Origin: Oceanicaulis sp. HTCC2633
GTDB taxonomy: Bacteria > Pseudomonadota > Alphaproteobacteria > Caulobacterales > Maricaulaceae
Direction of reading: 5' to 3'
DNA length: 64,000 nucleotides
NCBI RefSeq assembly: GCF_000152745.1
Contig: NZ_CH672428.1
Location: 306,916-370,915 of the forward strand
A model generated the notes under the pieces. The model was not told where the DNA came from. It was given only the letters and a program-made list of their open reading frames with translations, and did no database searches. This document shows positions 33,488 to 42,647 of the stretch, piece by piece. The number at the start of each line of letters is the position of its first letter. The stretch's first letter is position 1. Made by a program: the position numbers and the translations under genes.

Positions 33488-34903
33488 ATGTCAATTGCTG
33501 CGCTCTCTCTTGCGCTTCTCACCGCTCAGGCGGTTCCGTCTGATGATCTCGTCATTCGCAATGTCACGATCGCCAGCCCGGAACGCGATGCGGTCCTGGC
33601 GGATCAGTCTGTAAGGATTCGCGATGGCCGGATCGTCGAGATCAGCGAGCAGCTGCTTGAGCCGCAAGGCGAGGAAATGCTGCTGGACGGGCAGGGGCGT
33701 TATCTGGCGCCCGGCCTGACGGACAGCCACCACCACGTCTCCTTCGTGCCGGGCATGGGCGCGGCGGGACTGCCGCCAGCAAATGAGCATCCTGCTCTGG
33801 TCGCAGCTTATATGACGCAACAGCCGCGCAGCCTGCTCTATCATGGCGTGACGCAAGTGCTCGACCCGGCCCCGCTGACGGGCTGGGAGGTCTTTACCGA
33901 TCAGCCGCATCATCCCGATTTGCTGCGCTGTGGCGAGGTTCCGGGGCCGCATGACGGCTATCCGGTCAACCAGCGCGCGGGCGAAAACCCGGAAGGCGCC
34001 TATCCCTATGATATCGATACGCCCGAAGACGCCGCATCGGTGATCGAGCGCATGCAGACTGACGGCGCAATATGCGTGAAGGTCTATCTCGAGGACGGAT
34101 TTGGGGCCGCCAATGATTGGCCCTTGATGAGTGGGGAGACGCTCGACGCCATCAAGGCCGAAGCGGATGCCCGCACCATGCCGGTTCTCGTGCACGCCAA
34201 CGCCATCGACATGTACGAGATCGCGCTTGATCACGGCTTGGGTGTGATGGCGCATGGCCTGTGGAATTGGCAATGGCCCGAGGGCGATCCGCCAGTAGTG
34301 GAGACTCTCGACCGGGTTGTCGCGGGTCATGTGGGCTATATGCCGACCCTGCGCGTGATGGGCGGCCTTTCTGACCATGTGCGCCCCGGCGCACTGGACA
34401 ATCCTGACCTTGTATCCGTGACGCCGTCTGACCTGATGATCTTCTATCGTCAGGGCGGGGCGGACTGGTTCGCCGATGAGCTGGCGTCTGATTTCCCCGC
34501 CGACATGCCGCGCGAGGAAATCGCCGGCATTTTCGGCTTCGGCGTGCAGCGCGGTCAGCGCGCGCTCGCCTATCTGCACGGCCAGGGCCATAAGGTGATG
34601 CTGGCGAGCGACTGCCCCGGCAGCCCCACCGCGATCAATCAGCCCGGGCTTTGCACGCTTCTGGAAATGGAAGCCATGGCCGCGGCGGGCATGAGCGCGA
34701 CCGATATCTTCCGCTCCGGCACGCTGACCATTGCCAACCAGTTCGGTCTTGAAACCGAGTACGGCCAGATCGCACCGGGCTTCATCGCCAATCTGGTGCT
34801 TTTGAAGGAGAACCCGTTCGAGAGCGTGAGCGCCTGGCGCAGCATTGACGCAGTTATCCTGCATGGCGAAGTCATCGAGCGCGACAGCCTGCGAGCGCCC
34901 TGA
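33488..34903 (+). CDS. exported amidohydrolase family protein
   Basis: A 471-residue metal-dependent hydrolase of the amidohydrolase superfamily. The N-terminus is a short signal-like hydrophobic stretch (AALSLALLTAQAV). The metal-binding DSHHH follows the beta-sandwich start, His in VLVHAN and MAHGLW are further ligands, and the Asp is in LASDCPGS. The C-terminal sandwich ends with VILHGEVIERD. The substrate is unknown; imidazolonepropionase- or prolidase-like relatives act on cyclic amides or dipeptides. The start is fixed by the hairpin-embedded GGGAG. It lies between kbl and tdh. Confidence 0.85.
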   Translation: MSIAALSLALLTAQAVPSDDLVIRNVTIASPERDAVLADQSVRIRDGRIVEISEQLLEPQGEEMLLDGQGRYLAPGLTDSHHHVSFVPGMGAAGLPPANEHPALVAAYMTQQPRSLLYHGVTQVLDPAPLTGWEVFTDQPHHPDLLRCGEVPGPHDGYPVNQRAGENPEGAYPYDIDTPEDAASVIERMQTDGAICVKVYLEDGFGAANDWPLMSGETLDAIKAEADARTMPVLVHANAIDMYEIALDHGLGVMAHGLWNWQWPEGDPPVVETLDRVVAGHVGYMPTLRVMGGLSDHVRPGALDNPDLVSVTPSDLMIFYRQGGADWFADELASDFPADMPREEIAGIFGFGVQRGQRALAYLHGQGHKVMLASDCPGSPTAINQPGLCTLLEMEAMAAAGMSATDIFRSGTLTIANQFGLETEYGQIAPGFIANLVLLKENPFESVSAWRSIDAVILHGEVIERDSLRAP

Positions 34904-34987
34904 TCAGGGGAATGCGTACGGTTTAAGGTGCGCTTTGCGTGTGCGCGTGTCAGTCTGGCGTTGATGCAAGTCAGGCAGGGGGACGCC

Positions 34988-36178
34988 ATGACCGAAACTC
35001 AGACTGCAGCGATTGCGGCCGATGAAGGCGCCGCCAACAGCGCGCGACCGGGCGATGAGATGCTGCCCTTTCTCAATAACTTCCACGACATCTTCACAAC
35101 CATTGGCGTGGTGATCCTGTTCACGGGACTGAGCCTGGGCGGCGCGCAATTTCATGAATCCCTGAGACTGGAAGCGGGCTCGCTCAGTTCTCATGCCGCC
35201 GCCATCACGCTGCTGGCGCTGATCGGTCTCATGGCCTGGAGCTTGTCGGCGCTCCTCGTCGGACGCCAGCGCCGCATCCTTCCCGGCATTGTCCTGTGCT
35301 GCGTGTTTGTGGTGTTCGCAAGTCTTGCCCTGAGCTGGATCTATATCCGGCTGATCATGGCGCAGTTTGACTCCGCCGCCTTTGATGCGGCGGTCGACAG
35401 CATCACCAGCACGAGCGCGCTGTCGCGGGAGGCGTTCGACGCCATGCTGGCGGATCTGCCCTGGACGATTCGTCTGATGCCCATTGTGTTTGGCGGATCG
35501 GCGCTGGTCGTCAGCGCCTTTTACTATTCAAGCTTCCGTCTGCCGTTTGCGGGCGGTTTGACCGGACTGGCGCTTGTCAGCTTCGCCATGCTGGCCTGGC
35601 TGGTGATCGACCCCTATACGGTTGTGCGGTTCAATCCGCTGATCAATCTCCTGATGGGGCTGGCGCTGTTCCTGAGCGGCATCGCCTTCGATGCGCGGGA
35701 CCCGGCGCGGACAACGCGATTGTCGGGAACGGGGTTCTGGCTGCACTTCTTTGCCGCCCCGATGCTGCTATCGGCCGCTGTCACCCTGGCGATTACGGGT
35801 GCGCAGGCGGACGGCGCGTCGCCTCTGGGGACAGGGCCTGTATTCATGCCCATGACCGAGGATGGATATGCGCTGCGCGCCGCCATTGTCTCCCTGGTCG
35901 TCATCGCCGTCTTTGCGCTCATCTCCCTCCTGATCAACAGGCGGGCCCTGATCGTCTCGGGTCTGCTGACGACCGGCGTGGCGCTGGCTGTGCTGGTCAA
36001 TCAGCTGGGCCTTGATGGCGCGGGCGTGGCTGCCGTGACGCTGCTGGTGCTGGGCGGCATTGTGGTGCTCCTGGGGGTCGCCTGGACGCCGGTGCGCGGC
36101 GTTCTGACGGCGCCGTTCCCCAACTCTGGCGTGATTGCGCGGATCATTCCGCCGGTCGCGCACGGGCATGAGGGCTGA
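34988..36178 (+). CDS. polytopic membrane protein of unknown function
   Basis: A 396-residue integral membrane protein with about ten predicted transmembrane segments (starting near IFTTIGVVILFTGLSLG and ending near LGGIVVLLGVAWTPV). A 45-residue cytosolic N-terminus precedes them. There is a hydrophilic loop near residues 110-135 (DSAAFDAAVDSITSTSALSREAF split by the first helix cap). I recognise no transporter or enzyme motif. ATG 34988 follows GGGGG; an upstream in-frame start at 34928 is less likely. It lies between the amidohydrolase and tdh on the same strand. A role in threonine or glycine metabolism would be guesswork. Confidence 0.75.
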   Translation: MTETQTAAIAADEGAANSARPGDEMLPFLNNFHDIFTTIGVVILFTGLSLGGAQFHESLRLEAGSLSSHAAAITLLALIGLMAWSLSALLVGRQRRILPGIVLCCVFVVFASLALSWIYIRLIMAQFDSAAFDAAVDSITSTSALSREAFDAMLADLPWTIRLMPIVFGGSALVVSAFYYSSFRLPFAGGLTGLALVSFAMLAWLVIDPYTVVRFNPLINLLMGLALFLSGIAFDARDPARTTRLSGTGFWLHFFAAPMLLSAAVTLAITGAQADGASPLGTGPVFMPMTEDGYALRAAIVSLVVIAVFALISLLINRRALIVSGLLTTGVALAVLVNQLGLDGAGVAAVTLLVLGGIVVLLGVAWTPVRGVLTAPFPNSGVIARIIPPVAHGHEG

Positions 36179-36274
36179 TCCGGAAGCACATCAATGAGGG
36201 GCGCTCTTTTCTTTCCGCGCGGGGCGTGATCAAACCGAGCCGAGACGTCCACCTCTCAATCCGGGAGCCCCCTC

Positions 36275-37309
36275 ATGAAAGCCCTCGTCAAAGCCAAAGC
36301 CGAAGAAGGTCTGTGGTTGCAGGAGGTCGACAAGCCGGTCGTGGGACCGGACGATGTCCTGATCCGCGTGCACAATACCGCCATCTGCGGCACCGATGTG
36401 CACATCTACAACTGGGATAGCTGGGCGCAGAAGAACGTGCCGGTGCCCATGGTTGTGGGCCATGAATTCGGCGGCGTGATCGAAGAGGTCGGCGCGGACG
36501 TGACCCGGGTCAGCCCCGGCATGCGCGTGTCCGGCGAAGGCCATGTGGTAGGCCAGAAATCGCGCGCTGTGCGCGCGGGGCGCTTCCACCTCGATCCCGA
36601 CACCAAGGGTATTGGCGTGAACATGCCCGGCGCCTTCGCCGAATACCTCGTCATCCCGGCCTTCAACGTTGTGCCGCTGCCCGATGAAGTCGCGATGGAG
36701 CAGGCGGCCTTCCTGGATCCGCTGGGCAATGCGGTTCACACCGCCACCGCCTTTGATCTTGTGGGCGAGGACGTGCTGATCACGGGCGCAGGCCCGATCG
36801 GCATCATGGCCGCCGCGGTGGCGCGTCATTGCGGCGCGCGCCATATCGCGGTGACCGACATCAATCCGGATCGTCTGGCGCTTCTGGAAAAGGTCTGCCC
36901 TACGGCTGTTCCGGTGAACACCACCAAGGATGATCTCAAGGATGTGCGCGCGCGTCTGAAAATGACCGAGGGCTTTGACGTCGGGCTGGAGATGTCGGGC
37001 GCGGAGCCGGCCTTCACCCAGATGGTCGAGAACATGGTGATGGGTGGCAAGATCGCCATGCTGGGCCTGCCCGGCAAGCCGTTCAATCTTGATATGGGCA
37101 GCCTGATCATGCGCGCGATCACCTTCAAGGGCATCTATGGCCGGGAAATGTTCGAGACCTGGCACAAGATGCTGGCCATGCTGCAATCCGGCCTCGACGT
37201 CAGCCAGCTCATCACCCATCGCCTGCCGGCGACCGACTTCCAGACCGGCTTTGACGCCATGCGCTCGGGCAAGGCAGGCAAGGTGATCCTCGACTGGACG
37301 CAGGTGTAG
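36275..37309 (+). CDS. tdh: L-threonine 3-dehydrogenase, structural-zinc lobe degenerate
   Basis: NAD-dependent oxidation of threonine to 2-amino-3-ketobutyrate, the substrate of Kbl. The 344-residue protein aligns without gaps to E. coli Tdh across most of its length: Cys38 ([13 protein letters not shown]), His63-Glu64 (VVGHEF) for the catalytic zinc, the Rossmann [13 protein letters not shown], and [13 protein letters not shown]-like [12 protein letters not shown]. The four structural-zinc cysteines (93, 96, 99, 107) are Gly, Ser, Val and Asp here. CGGGAG lies before the ATG. Catalysis should be preserved; stability or assembly may differ. Confidence 0.94.
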   Translation: MKALVKAKAEEGLWLQEVDKPVVGPDDVLIRVHNTAICGTDVHIYNWDSWAQKNVPVPMVVGHEFGGVIEEVGADVTRVSPGMRVSGEGHVVGQKSRAVRAGRFHLDPDTKGIGVNMPGAFAEYLVIPAFNVVPLPDEVAMEQAAFLDPLGNAVHTATAFDLVGEDVLITGAGPIGIMAAAVARHCGARHIAVTDINPDRLALLEKVCPTAVPVNTTKDDLKDVRARLKMTEGFDVGLEMSGAEPAFTQMVENMVMGGKIAMLGLPGKPFNLDMGSLIMRAITFKGIYGREMFETWHKMLAMLQSGLDVSQLITHRLPATDFQTGFDAMRSGKAGKVILDWTQV

Positions 37310-37356
37310 TTCATTCGTGAATGGCGTCCGGGCGCATTCGCGATAAGAATGCGCCC

Positions 37357-38025
37357 ATGACCCATCCCGTGACCCCGCTTGAATTTTCCGAACTGCCCGA
37401 AGCCGAAATGCGCGCGCGGGCGGAGGCGTTCTACAGCACCATGCGTCAGCGGCGCACGGTGCGCGATTTCTCCGACCGCTCCGTCCCGCGTGAGATCATC
37501 GAGACGGCGATCCTGACCGCCGGCACCGCGCCCAATGGCGCCAATCACCAGCCCTGGCATTTCACCGTTCTGGGGCAGGGCCCTTTGAGGACGCAATTGC
37601 GCGAAGCGGCGGAAGCGGAAGAACGCGCCTTCTATGAGGGCAAGGCCAGCGCGGAATGGCTTGAGGCGCTGGAGCCTTTGGGCACCGACGCCAGCAAGCC
37701 GTTTCTGGAAACCGCGCCCTGGATCATCGCCGTGTTCGCCCAACGCCGCGGCGGACCGAAGCCGGGCGATGACCGGAAGAATTATTATGTCTCTGAAAGC
37801 GTCGGCATCGCCTGCGGCCTGCTGATCGCCAGCCTGCACCAGGCGGGCCTGGCGACCCTGACCCATACGCCCAATCCGATGGGCTTCCTGACCGAGATCT
37901 GCGAACGCCCTGCATCTGAGAAGCCAATGATGCTGATCGTCTGCGGCTATCCCAAGGAGGGTGCGCAAGTCCCGCTTCACGCGCTTCAGAAAAAGGCGCT
38001 CTCCGAAATCAGCGATTTTCGTTAG
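37357..38025 (+). CDS. nitroreductase family protein
   Basis: A 222-residue FMN-dependent oxidoreductase of the nitroreductase fold, nearest in pattern to the iodotyrosine deiodinase-like or BluB-like subgroup. RQRRTVRDFSDRSVPREIIETAI is split around the FMN-phosphate-binding Arg, followed by TAPNGANHQPWHFTV, and SVGIACGLLIASLHQAGLATLTH. The exact reaction is not predictable. The start is uncertain: ATG 37357 and ATG 37321 are both open. It follows tdh by 47 bases and may be co-transcribed. Confidence 0.82.
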   Translation: MTHPVTPLEFSELPEAEMRARAEAFYSTMRQRRTVRDFSDRSVPREIIETAILTAGTAPNGANHQPWHFTVLGQGPLRTQLREAAEAEERAFYEGKASAEWLEALEPLGTDASKPFLETAPWIIAVFAQRRGGPKPGDDRKNYYVSESVGIACGLLIASLHQAGLATLTHTPNPMGFLTEICERPASEKPMMLIVCGYPKEGAQVPLHALQKKALSEISDFR

Positions 38026-38039
38026 CGGACAAGACGCGG

Positions 38040-38059
38040 GCGGCGGATTGCTCCGCCGC
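38040..38059. terminator. hairpin between convergent nitroreductase and chemoreceptor genes
   Basis: GCGGCGGA-TTGC-TCCGCCGC is a perfect 8-bp stem between two convergent stops. It has no T-run on either side, so it is at best a weak terminator. Confidence 0.4.
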
Positions 38060-38085
38060 ACGTGATGGTTCAGAACCGGGAAGCG

Positions 38086-39498
38086 TCAGGACGCCTTGCT
38101 GACCGTATCGGCGCTCAGCTCGCCAATAAGCCGGTCGAGCGTCTTGATCACCTCTTCGGAAGCCGCTTCCATTTCTTCAACGGCCGCTTCGGCGCCGGCG
38201 TAATCGCCTTGGGCGCACAGGCGCGCGGCGCGCTTGCCGCATTCATGCGCCCTGGCGTGCGGCGCCTCGATCGCCTGGAAGGCCGGGATGCGGCCATATT
38301 CGGAGCGGGCGGATTCATACCATTTGCCCAGACGGCAGGAGCGGTGATCTGAGAGTTCGCTCTCGCTGAGTTTCGTGGCCCCGACCAGCATGCTGTTGAG
38401 CCGCTTCTTCCAGAGCAGATGGTCGGACTTGGCGCAGTGCAGGACGAAGTTGTCGATATTGCGCTCGCTCAGGGCCGCCAGGGTCTGGCCGATCGTGGAT
38501 TCGGTGCCGGCGCTGGCCTCCACCACATGTTCAACACGCTCGCGCGCGCGGGTGGCGCCGCTGGCGATCTCGCTGACAGAACTCGACAGGTTCGTGGTGG
38601 CGCTCGACTGTTCGGTGATCAGCTGGGCGATTTCCGAGACGATCCGCGCACTCTCGCGCATGGTGTCCGTCACCGAGTTTACGGCGTTTTCTGAGGCGTT
38701 CGCTGCATTGATCCCTTCCTGAACAGAACCGGAGGAATTGGAGACGGCTTCGGTGATGGCGGCCACCTGCTGCTGCAGATGATCCATGCGCTGGCGAATA
38801 TCCTCGGTCGCTTTCGCGGTCTGGCCCGAGAGCGCCTTCACCTCGCCCGCAACGACTGCAAAGCCACGTCCGGCTTCACCGGCGCGTGCGGCTTCGATCG
38901 TGGCGTTCAGGGCCAGAAGATTGGTCTGGTCGGCGATGGCGGCGATCGTGTCGACGATTTCCGCGATCTGGCGCGAGGCCTGTTCAAGATCGGTGACCCG
39001 CCCGGTGATGGTTTCGAAGGCGCCGCCCAGCTGCTCGGTTTCCGAGCGGGTCAGACGCACGGCCTCAAGAGCGGTCTGGGATTGCTCAACGCAGGCGCTG
39101 AGAGAGTCGGCGCCGGTATTGGCCAGCTTGGTGATCGAGTGAATGGAGAAGTCCAGCTCCTCCACCGCCGTGGACATGCCCGACACATGGGTGTCCATCT
39201 TGCGCACTTCACCTGTCGCGCGGGCGACGGCGGCCATGGCTTCCGAGTTTTGAACCGAGGCGTTGACCGTGCGCTCAAGCTCGGCGGCGTTTCGCGCCCT
39301 GAGCTCCTGATGCAGCTCGGCGAGGGCGCTCGCCGCTTGCGGCGGCAAGCCGCTCAGCTCGGGCGAGCGACCGCATCGTATCTCGCGGATCGCCGTCGAC
39401 AGGGCGTTGGCCCAGTCAGGTGCAGGCGCGTTCGCCGGTGTGGCCGTTCCGAGAGTGGCCGACGCGTTCGCGTCAGGTTTGCGACCGAAGCTGAGCAT
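38086..39498 (-). CDS. soluble chemoreceptor with C-terminal CZB zinc-binding domain
   Basis: A 470-residue methyl-accepting chemotaxis-type protein with no transmembrane segment. Residues about 75-340 are the coiled-coil signalling domain with tip [18 protein letters not shown]. Residues about 350-450 form a chemoreceptor zinc-binding domain: [12 protein letters not shown], the Cys in [12 protein letters not shown], and HARAHE supply the 3His/1Cys zinc site. CZB domains sense zinc or oxidants such as HOCl in studied proteins. There is no N-terminal sensory domain, so the CZB is the likely input. Confidence 0.92.
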   Translation of the reverse strand: MLSFGRKPDANASATLGTATPANAPAPDWANALSTAIREIRCGRSPELSGLPPQAASALAELHQELRARNAAELERTVNASVQNSEAMAAVARATGEVRKMDTHVSGMSTAVEELDFSIHSITKLANTGADSLSACVEQSQTALEAVRLTRSETEQLGGAFETITGRVTDLEQASRQIAEIVDTIAAIADQTNLLALNATIEAARAGEAGRGFAVVAGEVKALSGQTAKATEDIRQRMDHLQQQVAAITEAVSNSSGSVQEGINAANASENAVNSVTDTMRESARIVSEIAQLITEQSSATTNLSSSVSEIASGATRARERVEHVVEASAGTESTIGQTLAALSERNIDNFVLHCAKSDHLLWKKRLNSMLVGATKLSESELSDHRSCRLGKWYESARSEYGRIPAFQAIEAPHARAHECGKRAARLCAQGDYAGAEAAVEEMEAASEEVIKTLDRLIGELSADTVSKAS

Positions 39499-39543
39499 GA
39501 ATTTCCCCGTGTGTTCAATATCACAGGGGTAATACTCAGATGG

Positions 39544-39558
39544 TAAACGCCTCGTTTA
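39544..39558. promoter_or_regulatory. inverted repeat upstream of the CZB chemoreceptor gene
   Basis: TAAACG-CCT-CGTTTA is a perfect 6-3-6 dyad 45-60 bases upstream of the chemoreceptor ATG (minus strand). It overlaps the region where its promoter must lie, just after the end of the upstream small membrane protein gene. Confidence 0.4.
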
Positions 39559-39563
39559 TACTC

Positions 39564-39746
39564 TTACGCCCGGACCGGCCGCGCCACTGCGGTGAAGGAC
39601 CAGATCAGGGCGATGATCCAGCCGACAACAGTCCAGCCCAGCAACAGGTTTGTCAGAAAGATCGCAAAGCTGTTGTGATGACCGCGCAAGAGCGCAATCA
39701 CCGTGGGCAGAAAATTCAGCACCACCAGCAGAATCAGAACGTCCAT
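39564..39746 (-). CDS. small membrane protein, superinfection-immunity (Imm) family
   Basis: A 60-residue protein with two transmembrane helices (LILLVVLNFLPTVIALL and FLTNLLLGWTVVGWIIALIW) around the loop RGHHNSF. This matches the superinfection-immunity protein family named after T4 Imm, widespread in bacterial chromosomes with unknown role. ATG 39746 is fixed by an excellent ribosome-binding site, TAAGGAGGTT. There are no phage genes nearby, so a phage-defence role is not supported by context. Confidence 0.82.
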   Translation of the reverse strand: MDVLILLVVLNFLPTVIALLRGHHNSFAIFLTNLLLGWTVVGWIIALIWSFTAVARPVRA

Positions 39747-39830
39747 GACCAACCTCCTTATTGTTTGTCGATAAATGTGGGGGTGGCGGGTCCGGACTTC
39801 AAGTGACGATCCCGTAAGGTCCCGGACACG

Positions 39831-39860
39831 AAAAACCCCGGCCTGGCAGGACCGGGGTTT
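39831..39860 (-). terminator. terminator of the acyl-CoA ligase gene
   Basis: AAACCCCGG pairs with CCGGGGTTT across a ten-base loop, with a T-run on the minus strand, 24 bases beyond the ligase stop. Confidence 0.85.
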
Positions 39861-39883
39861 CACGTCTTGCGAAAGGACGCGTG

Positions 39884-41515
39884 CTATTCAGGGAAGGTGT
39901 AGTCCTTGAACATCTCGCGCAGCTTGGTCTTGAGGATCTTGCCCGTTGCGCCGATCGGCATTTCATCAATGAACTCGACGCCGTCCGGCAGCCACCATTT
40001 CGGGACGCGGGTCGCCAGATAGTCGCGAATGGAATCCGCGGTCGGATTGGTGTTCGGCTTGGGCTGCACGATCAGGAGCGGGCGCTCCTGCCACTTGGGA
40101 TGCGGCATGCCGATCGCGGCGGCCATCGCCACATCGGGATGGCCCATGGCCGCGTTCTCCAGATCGATGGAGCTGACCCATTCGCCGCCGGACTTGATCA
40201 CGTCCTTGGAGCGGTCGGTGATGGTCATGTAGCCGTCCTGGTCAATATGGCCGACATCGCCGGTCTTGAACCAGCCGTCATCGGTGAAGCTGTCCGGGCC
40301 GGCGCCGCGATAATAGCTGTCGATGATCCACGGGCCGCGGACATGGATGTGACCGGCGGACTGGCCGTCGCGCGGCAGCACATTGCCGTCATCATCCACG
40401 GTGCGCATCTCGACGCCGAACAGGAGACGGCCCTGCTTGAGCTTGATGCCGACCTTCTCGTCCTCGGTCAGGTCCTCGTGCTTGGGCAGCAGCTTGCCGA
40501 CCGTGCCCAGCGGGCTCATCTCGGTCATGCCCCAGCCTTGCTGCATCTCGACGCCATACTCGTCCTGATAGGCGCGCATCAGGGCTTCGGGCATGGCCGA
40601 GCCGCCCATCAGCACCTTCTGGACGCAATCGATGCGTTTGCCGCTATCACGCAGATATTGCAGAAGACCCAGCCAGACCGTGGGCACGCCCAGCACCTGG
40701 TTGACGGTCTCGCCCTCGATCAGGGATTGCAGGCTTTCGCCATCAAGCTGCGCGCCCGGCATCACCAGCTTGGCGCCGGCCATGGCGGCGGCATAGGGCA
40801 CGCCCCAGGCGTTCACGTGGAACATGGGGACGACCGGCATCACCACGCCGTCCGCGCCCACGCCGATGGCGTCGACGCTGCAGCACGCCATGGCGTGCAG
40901 AACCGTTGAGCGGTGCGAATAGAGCGCGCCCTTGGGATCGCCCGTGGTGCCAGAGGTGTAGCACAGGCCCGCTGCGGCGTTCTCGTCAAACTCGGGGAAG
41001 TCGTAATGATCGTCTGCATTGGACAGAAGGGTCTCATAGACGTCGATCTTGGTCTTGGTTTCCGGCTTGGTCGCTTCGCCGGTCATGGCGACCCAGCGCT
41101 TCACCGTCTTGCAATGCTTGGCGACGGCGTCGACCAGCGGGGCGAAGGTCACGTCAAAGAAGACATGCTTGGCCTTGGCGTGATCGATGATCCAGGCGAG
41201 CTGCTCCGGGCTCAGGCGCGGATTGGCGGTGTGCACCACGGCCCCGATGCCGGAGACCGCGTAATACAGCTCCATATGCCGGTGCGTGTTCCAGGCGATG
41301 GTGGTGATCCGGTCGCCGGGCTTCACTTTCAAAGGGCCTGTCAGGACGTTGGCGAGTTGCTGGGTGCGCTTGTAGCAATCGGCATACCCGTAGCGATGGA
41401 TCTCTCCGGTATCGGGAAGCCGGGACACGATCTCGCGTTGACCGTGGTTGAAGGCAGCATGGCGCAAGATGTCCGCAATCATCAGCGGACGGTTCATCAT
41501 CTGACCGCGTAGCAC
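39884..41515 (-). CDS. fatty-acyl-CoA synthetase (AMP-binding, medium/long-chain)
   Basis: Activates a carboxylic acid with ATP and CoA, most likely a fatty acid. The 543-residue protein has the AMP-binding P-loop [16 protein letters not shown], the adenine motif [10 protein letters not shown], the hinge [13 protein letters not shown], and the C-terminal catalytic Lys in [14 protein letters not shown]. Length and motifs resemble FadD3/AlkK-type ligases. I chose GTG 41515 because GGGGAGGA lies seven bases before it; an ATG 14 codons upstream (41557) has no site. It is divergent from the threonine dehydratase gene. Confidence 0.9.
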   Translation of the reverse strand: MLRGQMMNRPLMIADILRHAAFNHGQREIVSRLPDTGEIHRYGYADCYKRTQQLANVLTGPLKVKPGDRITTIAWNTHRHMELYYAVSGIGAVVHTANPRLSPEQLAWIIDHAKAKHVFFDVTFAPLVDAVAKHCKTVKRWVAMTGEATKPETKTKIDVYETLLSNADDHYDFPEFDENAAAGLCYTSGTTGDPKGALYSHRSTVLHAMACCSVDAIGVGADGVVMPVVPMFHVNAWGVPYAAAMAGAKLVMPGAQLDGESLQSLIEGETVNQVLGVPTVWLGLLQYLRDSGKRIDCVQKVLMGGSAMPEALMRAYQDEYGVEMQQGWGMTEMSPLGTVGKLLPKHEDLTEDEKVGIKLKQGRLLFGVEMRTVDDDGNVLPRDGQSAGHIHVRGPWIIDSYYRGAGPDSFTDDGWFKTGDVGHIDQDGYMTITDRSKDVIKSGGEWVSSIDLENAAMGHPDVAMAAAIGMPHPKWQERPLLIVQPKPNTNPTADSIRDYLATRVPKWWLPDGVEFIDEMPIGATGKILKTKLREMFKDYTFPE

Positions 41516-41664
41516 GTCGTAGTCCTCCCCTGTCACCTGATGCGCGAGGCCGCGCATCGGCTCGTTTTGTTGTTGGCTCTATCAAAAGGCCCGAAAGCGC
41601 ACTACGCAATCCCTTTCACATCAGTTTCTTGCAGCTGCACAACTCCGCGAAAGGCTTTGTGACC

Positions 41665-42645
41665 ATGACCCATCCGCTTCCCGTGTTCGAAGATGTCCGT
41701 GCAGCTGCCGCACGCCTGAAAGATCAGGCGGTTCAGACGCCGCTCCTGATGAACCACGCCCTGAATGAACGCATGGGCGGACGCATATTTTTAAAAGCGG
41801 AATGCCTGCAGCGCACCGGCACCTTCAAGTTTCGCGGGGCCTTCAACGCCCTTGCGCGACTGGATGATTCGCAAAGACAGGCCGGGGTCGTGGCGTTTTC
41901 TTCCGGCAATCACGCCCAGGGCGTGGCCGAAGCCGCTCGCATTCTGGGGATCAAGGCGATCATTGTGATGCCTGAAGACGCGCCCGAGGTGAAAAAGGCG
42001 GGCGTGCTGGCGCGGGGTGCGGAAATCCGCGCCTATGACCGTGAAACCGAGAGCCGGGTCGAGATCGCGCAGGCGCTCTGCGAGACAAGCGGCGCGGCTC
42101 TGATCCCGTCCTTTGATCACCCCGATGTCATCGCCGGGCAGGGCACGTGCGGGCTGGAAATCTTCGAGACCATGAAAGCCCGGGGCGAGACGGCCGATCA
42201 GCTTGTCTGTTGTGTCGGGGGCGGCGGTCTGATTGGCGGCATCAATCTGGCGGCGGAGGCGCTCTCGCCCCGGACGCGCGTCTTCGGCGCCGAACCCGAA
42301 GGCTTTGATGATCATGCGCGCTCTCTGGATAGCGGCAAGAAGGTCGTGAATGCCCGCAAGGGCGGATCGCTGTGCGACGCGCTGCTCACCGAAACGCCGG
42401 GCGAGCTGACCTATGCGATCAACCAGCCGCGGCTGGCAGGCGTGGGCGTCATTAGCGATCTCGAAGCGCTGCATGCCGTTCGCTACGGGTTTGACACGCT
42501 CAAACTGGTTCTGGAGCCGGGTGGCGCGGCCGCGCTGGCCGCGGTCCTGTCGGGCAAGATCGACGTGAAGGACAAGACAACGGTTGTCGTTCTCACGGGC
42601 GGCAATGTGGACAGCGCCGTCTTTCAACAGGCGCTGTCCAGCTAG
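41665..42645 (+). CDS. threonine dehydratase (catabolic type)
   Basis: PLP enzyme of the threonine/serine dehydratase family that deaminates threonine to 2-oxobutyrate. The 326-residue protein has the PLP lysine in GTFKFRGAFNAL, the SSGNHAQG loop and the glycine-rich GGGGLIGG. It lacks the C-terminal ACT regulatory domains of biosynthetic IlvA, so it is the catabolic TdcB/serine-racemase type. ATG 41665 follows AAAGG. With tdh-kbl in the same window, it offers a second route for threonine breakdown. It converges on the transglycosylase gene with a two-base gap. Confidence 0.9.
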   Translation: MTHPLPVFEDVRAAAARLKDQAVQTPLLMNHALNERMGGRIFLKAECLQRTGTFKFRGAFNALARLDDSQRQAGVVAFSSGNHAQGVAEAARILGIKAIIVMPEDAPEVKKAGVLARGAEIRAYDRETESRVEIAQALCETSGAALIPSFDHPDVIAGQGTCGLEIFETMKARGETADQLVCCVGGGGLIGGINLAAEALSPRTRVFGAEPEGFDDHARSLDSGKKVVNARKGGSLCDALLTETPGELTYAINQPRLAGVGVISDLEALHAVRYGFDTLKLVLEPGGAAALAAVLSGKIDVKDKTTVVVLTGGNVDSAVFQQALSS

Positions 42646-42647
42646 CC

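Noticed and set aside
39564-39746. Prophage remnant around the Imm-family gene
   Set aside because: No integrase, capsid, tail or attachment-site repeats are near; the family is common in chromosomes.
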